NCBI RefSeq assembly: GCF_029784155.1
Contig: NC_073693.1
Coordinates: forward strand, 231,189,621-231,253,620
Length of the DNA: 64,000 nucleotides
Source: Uranotaenia lowii
Taxonomy: Eukaryota > Arthropoda > Insecta > Diptera > Culicidae
Direction: 5' to 3'
The translations under genes and the position numbers were made by a program. How positions within the stretch are numbered: position 1 is the stretch's first letter; every line of letters starts with the position of its first letter. Below are positions 13,087 to 23,744 of the stretch, piece by piece. A model generated the notes under the pieces. That model worked only from the letters and a program-made list of their open reading frames with translations. It made no database searches and was not told the DNA's origin.

Positions 13087-13202
13087 TATAGCAGTATGAC
13101 AATAGCATTACTAAAGGCGATATTCATATCATAAAAAATGTATGTATTAGAATTTGTGTTAAAAATATCGCCTTCAGTTATGCAATTCATTCAGCATAAC
13201 GT
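13087..13202. repeat. Short inverted repeat
   Basis: AAAGGCGATATT and AAATATCGCCTT pair across about 50 bases, with further weak pairing of CATTACTAA- and GTTATGCAA-type sequence outside. It is probably a small MITE remnant downstream of the broken gene. Confidence 0.4.
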
Positions 13203-13267
13203 CTGCTTATGATTTTATATATATGATCATTTAATTTTATCAATTTTCAAATTTCATTTATCCATTA

Positions 13268-14640
13268 CTACGACATGGAATTTGACGGCTTCAAAATTAA
13301 ATTCCCTAAGGCAACGATTGTTCTATTTTGCTGCTGCTTCAACGATTGGTAGGTTTTCCGAACATGGGACACCAGCGACTCGTTCGGCAACCAAAGCATA
13401 TCGCAATCGGCGTCTTGTGTAAACTAAAGTGTAATTCTAAAAACCTAATCGATGACGTGTTGCAATTATAGGAACTTTTTACGTTTTACAACTTTTTACA
13501 ACTTACTGGTAAAAGCCAAAAGAAACCAGCAATGCAACGGTTGAAAAGCGATCGCACAATTGTCCACAATTTCGTTTTCCCGGAATCGGTTGTCGCACCC
13601 TACCTTGCAGGTTGTAACACCGACGTGATAACTTAGGATGCTCCTGATCGAATCGTTGTAGGTACTCCGATAGAAGCACACATTATCGGAACATCCTTGT
13701 TAATAAAACAAAGTTTCCTCTAAAAATCTTCAAAATTCAAATTCAATCGTAAATTTACCTGTATTCCGTTTCTGGGTTCTCACCATCATATTAGTTTTCT
13801 TCAGGACAGTCGTTTCATTACACACCGATCCGCTTTGCTTCGGCCCAGACGCAATGGATCAACTCGAAATCGTGACCATTCTCGGCCAACACTCGCCGAT
13901 GAATCACCGCCTAATCCATGTAAAAAATGTTGATAAAAGCCTTTAACTTAGTGGATTCATTAAATGGTTTACAGTAATCCCACCTGTGCATAACTGTACC
14001 TAATAGATGGATGCCTCGAATGAGAAAACACTGACTGAAGTGAATTCCTGTAGGTTCAGAATTAGGTATCTTCTGCCCGTTCATATCGATAATTCCGCAA
14101 GTAATCAGGGAGGCCAGCTTACACAGAACGGTGCACACTTTGGTATGCTCGGTTTCGGTGGTAGATCGAGATCCGAGCTACGGAGCCAGAGCCGTTGTCA
14201 CCTCACCGGTAACGGCATACACATTTGAAGCCGTGAAACTATTTTCCTCCAATGATCGGCACTTATAATGGCGTCCCGTTGCTTATTTCCTTCCTCGTCG
14301 GTGGGCTTACAGGTTGTCCTTCCGAAGTCCTTTCATCGGTGCAGTTGATCAACTATTCCGTCCGGAATTGGTTCCCTTCGTTTGTCAGCCATCGGGTGAT
14401 TTGATACCCCAGCCGGGCCCGGTAGGCCGCGTTCCCTTCGAAACCATCCTTGGTTTCCGATTCAACCAGCACCATTTCGACAGCTGCCGGATCGATGGAT
14501 TTGGTGCACTTGCCCTCGGCTGCTGATATTTTTTGTTTGTTTATGCGTTTTTTGGTTTGTTTTGTTGTGAGTGACAGCAAAACGGCACACACGATGAAAG
14601 CGCTGTAGCGCAATCTGGCTGGAAAAAACTCTAGTCTGAA
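13268..14640 (-). pseudogene. Broken odorant-binding-protein-like gene
   Basis: Read on the minus strand, a signal-peptide-like segment (YSAFIVCAVLLSL, about 14600) is followed by EGKCTKSIDPAAVEMV. Further on, near 14110, come CTVLC and GIIDMNGQ. The gene ends with an exon holding CAIAFQPLHC. The C-x3-C and C-x8-C spacings and the GxxDxNG turn are hallmarks of insect odorant-binding proteins, soluble secreted carriers of hydrophobic odorants. Three short introns fit GT-AG rules: 13911-13983, 13696-13758 and 13414-13506. The last two preserve phase. The final exon 13413-13268 ends in a stop. The exon 13759-13910 and the region 14140-14350 need frame changes and contain stops, so the gene looks dead. 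The family assignment is my inference. A different secreted cysteine-rich protein is possible. Confidence 0.5.
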
Positions 14641-14699
14641 CTTTATAAATTGAGATTCAGCTTCCTCAAAATTGTTCACAATCCTCCGGAATATCTTTT

Positions 14700-15860
14700 T
14701 ATAAGCTTTAATGTTGAATCGATAAATACAAGCGATGATTCACATGAAACAAGATTTGAAATGTAGATTTACAATACATAATCAAGTAAATAGTGAACTG
14801 AGATTTACATAAAACAAACTTAAGAATAACATGAAAACTCCGGATTCCTTTCTAACCATGCTCTTTCAAAGTTACATGGATTTTTTAAACTGTGAATATT
14901 TGTTTAAACAAGTGGGTGTTTGTTTGTTTTTGTTTTGATTGATTTTAAACACTGTGCTAAATCTGAAAGTTGTTTTAAACCCAAATTCAGTGAAATTGAA
15001 GATTTTTGTACGACACGTTATTTTCTGTAGCGATTTTATATAAACAGTATTATTTTCTTATCGATTTCTAAAATTTAGATTTCTGTATCTTTTAGCGAAA
15101 TCAACTTATAGATAATGATTTTTTGTATAAATATTCTTTTCAAGATAATCATTTTGCTTCTAAAAGCCAGAAAATGGTTTTGTTTTTAAAGTTGTGATCT
15201 CAAATTAGTATTTCATTTTTATATGTGTTGATCAACTTTTGTTGAATTCTATTTTAAATGCAAAAATTTACTCTGGTCATTTTTTACACGCGTACAAAAT
15301 AGGTATCTACAAATTTTTTAAACAAAAAAAATCAAATCATGGTTTTAGACTACCAAAAAAGACGTTTATATAAAAAAAATACCATTTAAATTTGTTCTGT
15401 GGTGTAGATGACGCACAAAAATTTACATAAGCTGCGTTTATTAATTAAAGTAAATGAAAGTAAAATCAAATACAAATCTTAAAAATGCAAAATCTGTTGT
15501 GAATTGTGAAAAATATTATTTATTTACATTTTGATAACGTGAATAAGTCTTATATATTTTAATTTTCAAAGAAACCATTTTCGTCATGTTTATCTAATGT
15601 TGAAAACCACCCTGCACCACAGTAAGAGATGCACTAGCTACGACAAACATTGATCGAAATAAACCATGATCATTTCATTTTCATACTTCCCTAACTATTT
15701 TCTGTTCTTTTCACTAAGTGACGATCTAGACCTCCAAGCAAACAATTGTAAACATACAAAACGAGTTTGGCTTCTTAATGCTTCAAGGTATGAGCTGTTT
15801 CAAATAAGTTATGCCCAATTTTGCATTTGTTGTCGGTTGAAGATATGCGTCAAAAGTAAT
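14700..15860. other. AT-rich non-coding sequence
   Basis: No coding signal seen. The 93-codon plus-strand frame at 15666-15947 is AT-driven and runs into the next repeat. Confidence 0.4.
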
Positions 15861-15869
15861 CTTTCCATA

Positions 15870-16236
15870 ATGGAAAACACAACACCAAATTATGCTATTA
15901 TTGTGGTATCAAAAGCTCAATTTTGGCTCAGTTTGCTATCATTTTAAATTTCAACTTCATATGTATTTTTTTCGAAATTAAATATATTTTTTTGGATACC
16001 TAAATGATGTCTGGTTTTGCTCTCAAAATAAATGCTACATCACATTTGGCTTGCAGTTGGCTGTTGATCCCTTATTTTGGTCTCACCTTGCTATCAATTA
16101 AATATTTTTTAAACCTCAGCTATGCCTTATTTTGCTATCGGGAAAAATTCAACAGCAAATGATGCTCTCATTTTGCTATTTACACCTCATTTTAGTATCA
16201 ATATGCTATCGATTTTGGCATCAAAGTCTGCTCGGG
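15870..16236. mobile_element. Related CCCGAGCAGACTTT-ended element, right end
   Basis: The right terminus AAAGTCTGCTCGGG (ends 16236) is an exact 14-bp reverse complement of CCCGAGCAGACTTT at 11945, apart from one base beyond the match. It is flanked by AA. The words TTTGCTATC and GCTCTCATTTTGCTAT repeat through 15890-16220, as in the 11945 element. I could not find a matching left end. This is either a second truncated MITE or the far end of a composite running from 11945. Confidence 0.55.
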
Positions 16237-16397
16237 AAGACCTTCAAGATTACAATCTCAATCATCTGTTTATATGATGATGTAAATTGTCATAGTATAT
16301 TCCAAAAAGAATCAGGGTAGTCGTAAATGATTAGCATGACAAATCGTACTAATCGTAATTCAATAGAATCCAAATCAAGAATATTTGTGCTAATGCA

Positions 16398-16910
16398 CCT
16401 ATATTAAGGTTGCCAGAATTTTTTCTACTCTCATCCGGGCCTAGCAATTCCGGGCATTTTTTCAAAAAAACCTGGCAAAATCCGGGCATGGATTTCAATT
16501 TTTCAAATCAAAAAACCGGGCAAAAACCGGGCAAAATTTAGGAGTTGTTATATATAAAAGCAATGAAAAAATGCAAAAAAAATAAATTAATATTTTATTA
16601 ATGTTATTGCAGACTTTCAAAAACTTATTGGAACACTTAAATATTTAATGGTTTATAAAAGTAAATCAGCGAAATTATTTGAAACAACCGTTGAAAATTT
16701 ACATACCGTTAATCGATTTTTCTGAAACTTACTCAAAAACTTTGATTTTTTTTGGTTACTTTGTGAAAATTGTGATAAAATCCGGGCAATATCCGGACTT
16801 TTTTCACGATATCCGGGCAACCGGGCCGGACCGGACTTTCTCGAAATTTTGCATCAAATATCCGGGCAAACCCGGATAAAACCAGGCAATCTGGCAAGCT
16901 TAACCTATAT
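16398..16910 (+). mobile_element. Complete GGTTGCCAG MITE with 7-bp target duplication
   Basis: The element runs 16405-16903. The left end TAAGGTTGCCAG and the right end CTGGCAAGCTTAA form an imperfect inverted repeat. CCTATAT occurs immediately outside both ends (16398-16404 and 16904-16910), a clean 7-bp target-site duplication. Inside, TCCGGGCA and CCGGGC recur near both ends, around an AT-rich core. It has no convincing open frame. This copy defines the family; other copies are at about 1345, 8657, 22815, 23818, 42553, 47234 and 61708. Confidence 0.8.
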
Positions 16911-17457
16911 GGCCTTCAAAATGATACGTATATACTGGTTTTGCTGCATTATATACGATATGTTTACAGGTTTATTTGCACGTATATTTGTATTGCAAAT
17001 TCGGAATACACACCAAAATGGTTGTCTGGGAAGCTTCCGCAGAAAAGAAACTTTAAAATCATTGATACACTAATATTAACTCTAGTCAAAACTAGATAAG
17101 CTAGCGTAGAAGAAGAAAGCTTCTTTCCAGGCCTTGTGACTGCTCCCATTGAGTATTTCAAAATATCTCCGGAATATTTTGTACCAATTCTCTAGACAAA
17201 AAACTTCAGAAAAAATCAACCACACTTTTCTCAAACCAATAAAAAACGCATACACGATGTCAGAGCTCAGTAACAGAACAAATAGGATCAGATAAATAAG
17301 CAAAACACTCAGATTGGTACCTTATATAAGTAGCTAATGGATCAAGTAGGCTGCTGCTTAATATGACAGCAGTAGTGATTGCATTGTTTTTTTTTAAATA
17401 TCCATAACATTCAGTGTGTAAATATTTTTTTTTCAATTTTGAGTAAAACTAGAAGAT
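16911..17457. other. Non-coding sequence
   Basis: Open frames of 60-75 codons on both strands overlap each other and show no domain. Nothing else was recognised. Confidence 0.35.
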
Positions 17458-17640
17458 CTAGTTTTTTTTTTCTTTTGAACGAATGTTATAGAGACATTGT
17501 ATAGAGAAAAAATGTTGAATACAAAATTAAGTCAGTTAACAGATACTAAGCATCTGACCGAAAAGAATTTGGGAAGGTTATAGATAGCTTATATTCCAAG
17601 GAATCTTATCTGCATGCCTGTAGATTAAAAACAGATTTTT
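17458..17640 (+). repeat. Dispersed repeat, inverted partner at 22615-22805
   Basis: The sequence includes AACAGATACTAAGCATCTGA and GAAGGTTATAGA-like words. Its reverse complement at 22615-22805 contains TCAGATGCTTAGTATCTGTT and TCTATAACCTTCTC. The similarity extends over roughly 180 bp in opposite orientation, 5 kb apart. Confidence 0.65.
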
Positions 17641-17689
17641 AAAACCGAAATTTGTATAATAGCTGTTGGATAGCTGAGAATTCCATTTA

Positions 17690-17880
17690 AAAGTTTGAGT
17701 AAATAAAAATGAGAGTGTTCGATTTTTCCAATTCTTCAACCTCAAATAAGACTGGAACCAATATAAATTTCTTCTCCCCCCCCTTCGAAGGGGGAATAAA
17801 TAAAGTTTGAAGTATGTCATGTCAATTTGGAAAAAAAAATTCAAATATCCGAAAGATTACAAGACCAAAAAACAAACATT
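17690..17880 (+). repeat. Dispersed repeat, direct partner near 50130-50320
   Basis: GGGGGAATAAATAAAGTTTG here matches GGGGGAAATAAATAAAGTTT at about 50225. The shared order is a CTGGAAC- or GGCTGGAAC-type word, a C-rich run, TTCGAA, then the AATAAATAAAG phrase and TTCAAATAT. The family is unrecognised and non-coding. Confidence 0.6.
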
Positions 17881-20736
17881 GGAAGATGGGAGTTATTTAA
17901 CCTTTTAAATTCTTGACTATATTGAATTTTTCGATAGAAAATAATTATCAGTTTTGTGCTAATGATATAGTATGCAATTATGTTGCATACAAGCTTTCGT
18001 GCAATTTATTCCTACTTATTTGTTTTTTTTTGCTTTATTTTTTGTTATCCTTATTTTTTTATTTATTATCATATTATTATTATTTATGAATTTAGTTATG
18101 TTGGGTAGATACTCTGAAATGCTTATTAATTTAGCTCATTTTAAATGAAATTTCATTCAATATTGAAATTTGTTGAAAGTTTCCTTTATTTTTCTAAATT
18201 TCATTTCCGCCTTTTGAATATCACGATTTTTCCGTGCTTGAACCTATCCTATTTAAGTTATTTAAAAGAATAAAAAATTTGATATGTAAATCTTCTAAAA
18301 CTCTTATATGAGTTTTACAACAGCAAAATACATAGACATACATGATTAATGATATTTTCCTGCATTTTATTAAATAACACTTTTCGGATAAACTAATTTT
18401 CAATTCCATTTTAAAGTCCAAAACTGGTGTTTGTAAATTTCGGTCTTTGCGAAAATTTCTAAATATCTAAAAAGCCTGATTCACCGTGATTATCTCCTTT
18501 TTTAAAGTTGGTCATTGTTTATAATTATGTATAAGTTAGCATAATCAATTCCTAGAAGATGGAATATTTTTTTTAACTATTTAAGAAACACACTGTACTA
18601 CTTATCGTCACACCCGACGAGTTTAGATGAGTTCCTCTAGATAGGTTGGCATACAAATTGAGTTTCGCACTAAGAATCACCACCATCTCCCACCTCATTC
18701 CTCGTAAAGTAAAGTTAGTAAATCGGAACCCACCCACCCTCATTCGAGGCGTTCAAATTATGGTGTCAGCTGTTGAGGTAATACAACCTACATGATGGGA
18801 TGTAGGGCGTTTGCACCATTCAGTATGTTGCGTTCTCCTTCCTTCTTGGTTCACCAATTTTTCGTGACTGGCTGGAATTCGGTTCGTAAATTGAATCGTT
18901 TTTATGACCCAATCCATGCACCAATTTACGGCTGCCGATTGTTACAACCTAATTTCGAAGGATCCGGGTGCTAAATTCTGGCAGATTACTAGCTGGGTGC
19001 AGTAAAAAAAAGGAGAATCGATGAATCTGCGTTACGATCTCTGGTCATTCGGAACAGACAATCTCTGGAAGATGGTTTAGGCTTACTTTGAACGCCAGTC
19101 ATTTTTATCTGACAAGAGTGTGATTTATAGGAAAATCAATCATCAGCATGATTCATGATAATGTTTATAAATTGTGCTAAATCAGTCCATGTTTAATTTT
19201 ACCAAGAGCTTTACTTTACTTTACTCCTTACTCTCTGGAGCCACCATTAAAATTTTAAGCTTTTTCAAAACTGACCGTTAGAAGATTTTTGTTTATGTCT
19301 TCAAAGCTTAAAGTACAAATTGATGACTCTTTTCGAACCGTATAAATTTTCCACTTCCAAGCACATTCTCGCTAGCTCGTCATTCAATCACATTCCTCGA
19401 AAAGTATTATCCATGCTTAGCCCCGAAAATTATTGCCAAAGTATGAAAAGTATCTAATTATTGCATTTTGCTTGAAATTGCTTCCTCCCTCGTTCCGGTT
19501 CTCCTCCTCCTAAATTCAACCATCGCTTTGAAGGAAAAACCAAATTCAATTTCTTTAGGAAAAATTCCAGCTCTTGTTCCCTCTTCGCGAAAGCGGAAAC
19601 TTCCAGCCGACTGGCCATCCTGGAAGTGTTTCGTAATGACAAAACTTCCACTACGGCTTGGAAGTGGGAGGAAAAATGTTTTTACTCGAAATTTTATTCC
19701 AAAGGAATTCGAAACATGTCCCCCTGCTCAACTTTGGGGCTCATAAAATGCAAAATTGTTTGCAGAAAACGCAGGCAAAATCTGAAGAGCCATCGCACGG
19801 GGAAAAAGCGAGCAAAAGGAGAAAAAAAAACAGCATTAAACAGGTCAAAGAAGAAGCGAACGGAACAAGCACCAAGAAAATATGGAATTTGCGACGCGTC
19901 TTGCACATTTGGATATTGCTCATTCGGAAACTAGAGAAAGACAGGGAAGGAGCGGAAGTAGAAAATGTAAACGAAGTTGCAAAAGAATGTCTTGCTCTAA
20001 GGTAAAAATTTATTATTTATCATTGAAGTTTTATATGCTTCAAGCATTTTTCTCCTCTTGCCTGCCTTCAGAAGCGGTTCAAGTTGATCTGCTACAGTCA
20101 GTCAGGGGTGTAGTTCTTGATTGTACTTCCGTTTTGCAACAATCAAGGTAGAAACAGTGGACCTTTTTTTGTGTTTACATAGCCGCCCATGTTGTTGCGT
20201 TGGACATGCTGTCACTTCCTGAAACAATTTATTAAAATTAACTGTCACAAAGCTAAATGATAGCTGGGGAGTTCATTTCACTGGAAGAAGTCGTCAGTCT
20301 TGTGATGGGACTGAGCTATTTTTATATTTTTAATCTTTTTTTTCAACAAACTACAGAACGAATAAAAACTTGCAGTTACATGCAAAACTCAGAAACAGAA
20401 TTTTAAATCAGAAACTAGAGCTAGATCGTCAAGTTTATGGTTCAGAAATAAGAATATCGAATTCAAATTTCGGAGCCATGTGTTTAGATTAGAACATTTA
20501 TATTAACTCAGAATTCACAATGAACAACTTAAAATTCAGAGCTGAAAATTCAAAATGAAAAACTAAACATTCAGAATTAAGGATTTAGAGGTCAGAAGGA
20601 AAATCACGAATCAAGACTCGGCATCAAAATTCTTAATTGAAATCTTGAATTAACGAAATCCCTTTTTTTTTTAAATTCGTTTATCTGGTCTAAATACATA
20701 AATTTTTCGAACATTTAGAAAAAATCGAAGCTCTAT
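17881..20736. other. Unique region, no gene identified
   Basis: AT-rich to about 18600, then more balanced (18600-20200). Open frames of 90-115 codons at 19450-20010 overlap in several frames, contain poly-purine runs, and show no domain or consistent splice pattern. I read this as host intron or intergenic DNA. Confidence 0.35.
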
Positions 20737-21711
20737 TAGGGGAAACTTGGATAAGACGGAAACCCTAAGGTGGATCGCAAAAGAAAATCGGATATTGCTT
20801 TTTTCATCGCAGTCGGATGGGCAGTTTAGGTTGTTTGCTATCATATTAAACATTAGAATTAGTATATTTCCTTCATCAAGACTGTTTTAATAGCAATCTA
20901 AAACAAGCTTGTAAATTAAAACTGTTCGAGTACATCAGACACTGCGGAATTTGGATATTGCCGAAAAGATTGCTGACCTAGTACATATTTTTGTGAATTA
21001 AGCATTTGAGAATGTATTTCAAGCAAAATGGAACCAACTGGTCCGAGTCCGGTAGCGGAACAGTGTGGCTTTCGTGATTCCGTATTTTAAAGGCCCTGTT
21101 TTCACCGGGTATCAACTTTTAGCAGCTTTTATGGTCTGTTTGATATACTGAATACTTTTTGATAGCCAATTGTTCTTTCCAAGATCTTCTGAAAGCATAT
21201 GGAAGATCAAACCGATGAATCATTTGAAATATCTGGAGAAACTTATGTGTCCGTTTTACCCGTCCTTGAAGTGTCCGTCTTACCCGACCTATCAACTTTT
21301 TTTTTCAAGACGTTTGTGCTCAAGCCCAGAGACCAAAATTCGATCGTTTTTGAGAAGGGTTTAGGGGGGGAGGGGGTATAGCAGTTTGTTACGCTTTGTG
21401 GATTTCGCTTAGAAATTTTGAGAAGAATGTGTTACGTAGGAAAGAGGAGGGTTTAAAATGCTCGATTATTGCGTTACGTTATATTTGAACGACCCCTGAT
21501 GAAGATTCCATCGTTGAAAACGCCTGAAATTTCCGAAAATGTTGCCAGTTATGGCCTCTATTGAGTAGAGAAAATAACATCAAATTGTGCAGCCTGCAAG
21601 GTTTTGTTTGTTTTGTTTACTATTATGAAAACTTGCTTGCCATAAGTCAACAAAGGGATTATTGATATCTATACGGGACTGAAAGTGTCCGTCTTACCCG
21701 ACTTTCCCCTA
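20737..21711. mobile_element. TA-flanked element with TAAGACGG ends
   Basis: The left end is GGGGAAACTTGGATAAGACG (20739 onward) and the right end reads CGTCTTACCCGACTTTCCCC (ends 21709). TA lies outside both. The phrase TCCGTCTTACCCG and close variants recur inside (21250-21290 and 21688-21700). It has no transposase. A second, unrelated MITE is nested at about 21376-21501. Confidence 0.7.
21376..21501 (-). mobile_element. Partial copy of the TTACGT MITE
   Basis: The right end GCGTTACGTTATATTTGAAC followed by GACCCC matches the end of the element at 2754-2839. GTGTTACGTAGGAAAG lies inside. The left boundary is unclear. Confidence 0.55.
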
Positions 21712-22614
21712 CATAATTTACAGAAATTACAGTGAAAACAAAAAAAAACTTGATTTTTTCTAATTTGAAGTGTTGTCGATTTAAAAAAATGGTTCGTCGT
21801 CTTCGGAACAAAGTTGGAACAAGCTGAGCAGTTGCTGAAGCTCTATAGAAAGCATTTAGGGTATTTTTTATATGATTTTGATTAAAAAAAAAAACTATTC
21901 TTAAAGTGATATTTTTAGAATTAAAGCAAACCAAAATTTTGAATTCCTTATTTGACTGAAGTTGAGTAGAAACTGGTTTTTATTCACACTTTTTAAATTA
22001 ATTTTTCTTTAGCATTTATTTAGCAACGCTATACAGTAGGGCAAGGCTTGCAAAAGCTTGGTCAAAACAGATTTTTTGTAAATTTCGATTTTTATTTATT
22101 AATTTACGCTTTTCAGAAACTGGACATCACACCGATCACAAATCTGACAAACATATCTTGAAACTCGTTGTTTCATACAATTTTCTCGTAGGTGAAGTTG
22201 GAGTTTGATGCTGTTGCATTTTATCGCAAAAATTAAAGAAACAATTCAATACTCTACAAAAATTTTATTTCTTCAAGAAATAAAAAAAACATTAAAGCAT
22301 GGATGTTTTCAGAATAATATGAAATTTATTTCTTTGAGGTTGACGAATTGAAAAAAAAAATCGTAATTTATTGGTTTCAAGCACAAATAACGATTTTTCA
22401 TCATATTTGGACATCTGGAAAAAATGTTACCCCACGAGACCCCACTCTCATTCATGCTCAAAGATTTAAATGGAAGTTTCGGCTATTCAACAAAACAAAA
22501 ACTAATTGCCACTTTTTGCCAATTCAAAAGTTATTTACGTTTAAGAAAAACATGATTTTGGAAAATTTTCGCACTTATGGGATTACTTTTGATCAAGTTT
22601 TTGCCAGAAAAACT
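21712..22614. other. AT-rich non-coding sequence
   Basis: Nothing supported beyond short open frames. Confidence 0.35.
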
Positions 22615-22805
22615 TGAACTGAGTCGAATTTTTGTATGTTTTTGATCTACAGACAAGTAGATAACATTGTTTGGAATATAAACTTTCTATAACCTTCTCA
22701 AATCCGTTTCGGTCAGATGCTTAGTATCTGTTAACTATATAACTTTATTTTTTATTCAATTTTTTCTGTAAAATGTCTCTACAAAATTCGTTCAGAGAAA
22801 AAAAA
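22615..22805 (-). repeat. Inverted partner of the 17458 repeat
   Basis: See the partner at 17458-17640. Shared words include CTTCTC/GAAGGTTATAG and AGATGCTTAGTATCTGTTAA on opposite strands. Confidence 0.65.
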
Positions 22806-22814
22806 AACTTTTAA

Positions 22815-23176
22815 TTTTAGCTGGCAAAATCTGCGCATTGGATCTTGAATTTTTGAACACAAAATTTGGATAAATCTTAGCAGAATTCATTGATTATTCG
22901 AAAAAAAATTAAAACCAAAATCAACTTGAATTTTAATTTGTTTCTATCGAAACCCACAGAAAAGTAGATCCTAATTTAGAACTACTCAGTTAGATTTTTC
23001 TTAGATTTAGTTAGATCAATTTAAAAAAATATATAAAATAACAGTTTTTGATAGAAAATTTGCAGGAAATTGAAAATGCGAAGAAAGAGAGGAAAATATT
23101 TAAAATACTTTAAAATTTTAAGTTTTCTCAGGTATTGTTGGGAATAAAATTTATAAAACCGGGCAATCTGGAATGC
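22815..23176 (+). mobile_element. Degenerate GGTTGCC-family MITE
   Basis: Only the ends are recognisable: CTGGCAAAATCTGCGCATTG on the left and AAAACCGGGCAATCTGG on the right. The interior is heavily diverged. Confidence 0.4.
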
Positions 23177-23744
23177 GTACTTGATAAGTTTAAGAATGAG
23201 TGTGAATAATGCAAAATTTTTGTTCTTAACTTTTTTATCATTATTAAAATTTGCATAGACGTATACACCCTTTTAAGTTTTGAAGAATAAAGTAACTGCA
23301 GTTTATAAAATAGGATCATCCAGAAAATTGATCTCCGCTATTGAATTTTCATTTCAAAAATTTTCTTTCTTTATTTCCCTTCTATAATTTTATTTGAATT
23401 TGAATCTGAGATTTGAAATTCTTATTAAAACTTTTCCAACTGTTTTGGCCAAAATTATATACAATTGATTCTGATGTCCTTTTTAAACTATCCTTTATTA
23501 AAGAAAATGCCCTGAATTTAGCGTGCTGTTTGGCGTGCTGTTAATCTATTTTTGTCTATGTCCATTTTGCTCAAACAATACATGAATAAAATATATTCAA
23601 AATATTATTTTTAAATACTATTTGATTATTTATTTTTAAGTTCTTTTACATACATAAATAGTTTATCGTGTTAAATAGAAACTTTTGAAAATGCATCCAA
23701 AAATCTTTCAAAAAATTATTATGATTTGTATAAAAAATCCTTGG

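Noticed and set aside
13911..13983. Reading through as coding (HRWDYCKPFNESTKLKAF)
   Set aside because: Plausible as protein, but the stretch is bounded by good GT-AG signals and ends in a stop exactly at the acceptor. I treated it as an intron, with uncertainty because neither choice keeps one open frame downstream.
19450..20010. Cluster of 90-115 codon frames on both strands
   Set aside because: Several mutually overlapping frames, purine-rich low complexity, no conserved motif or splice structure.
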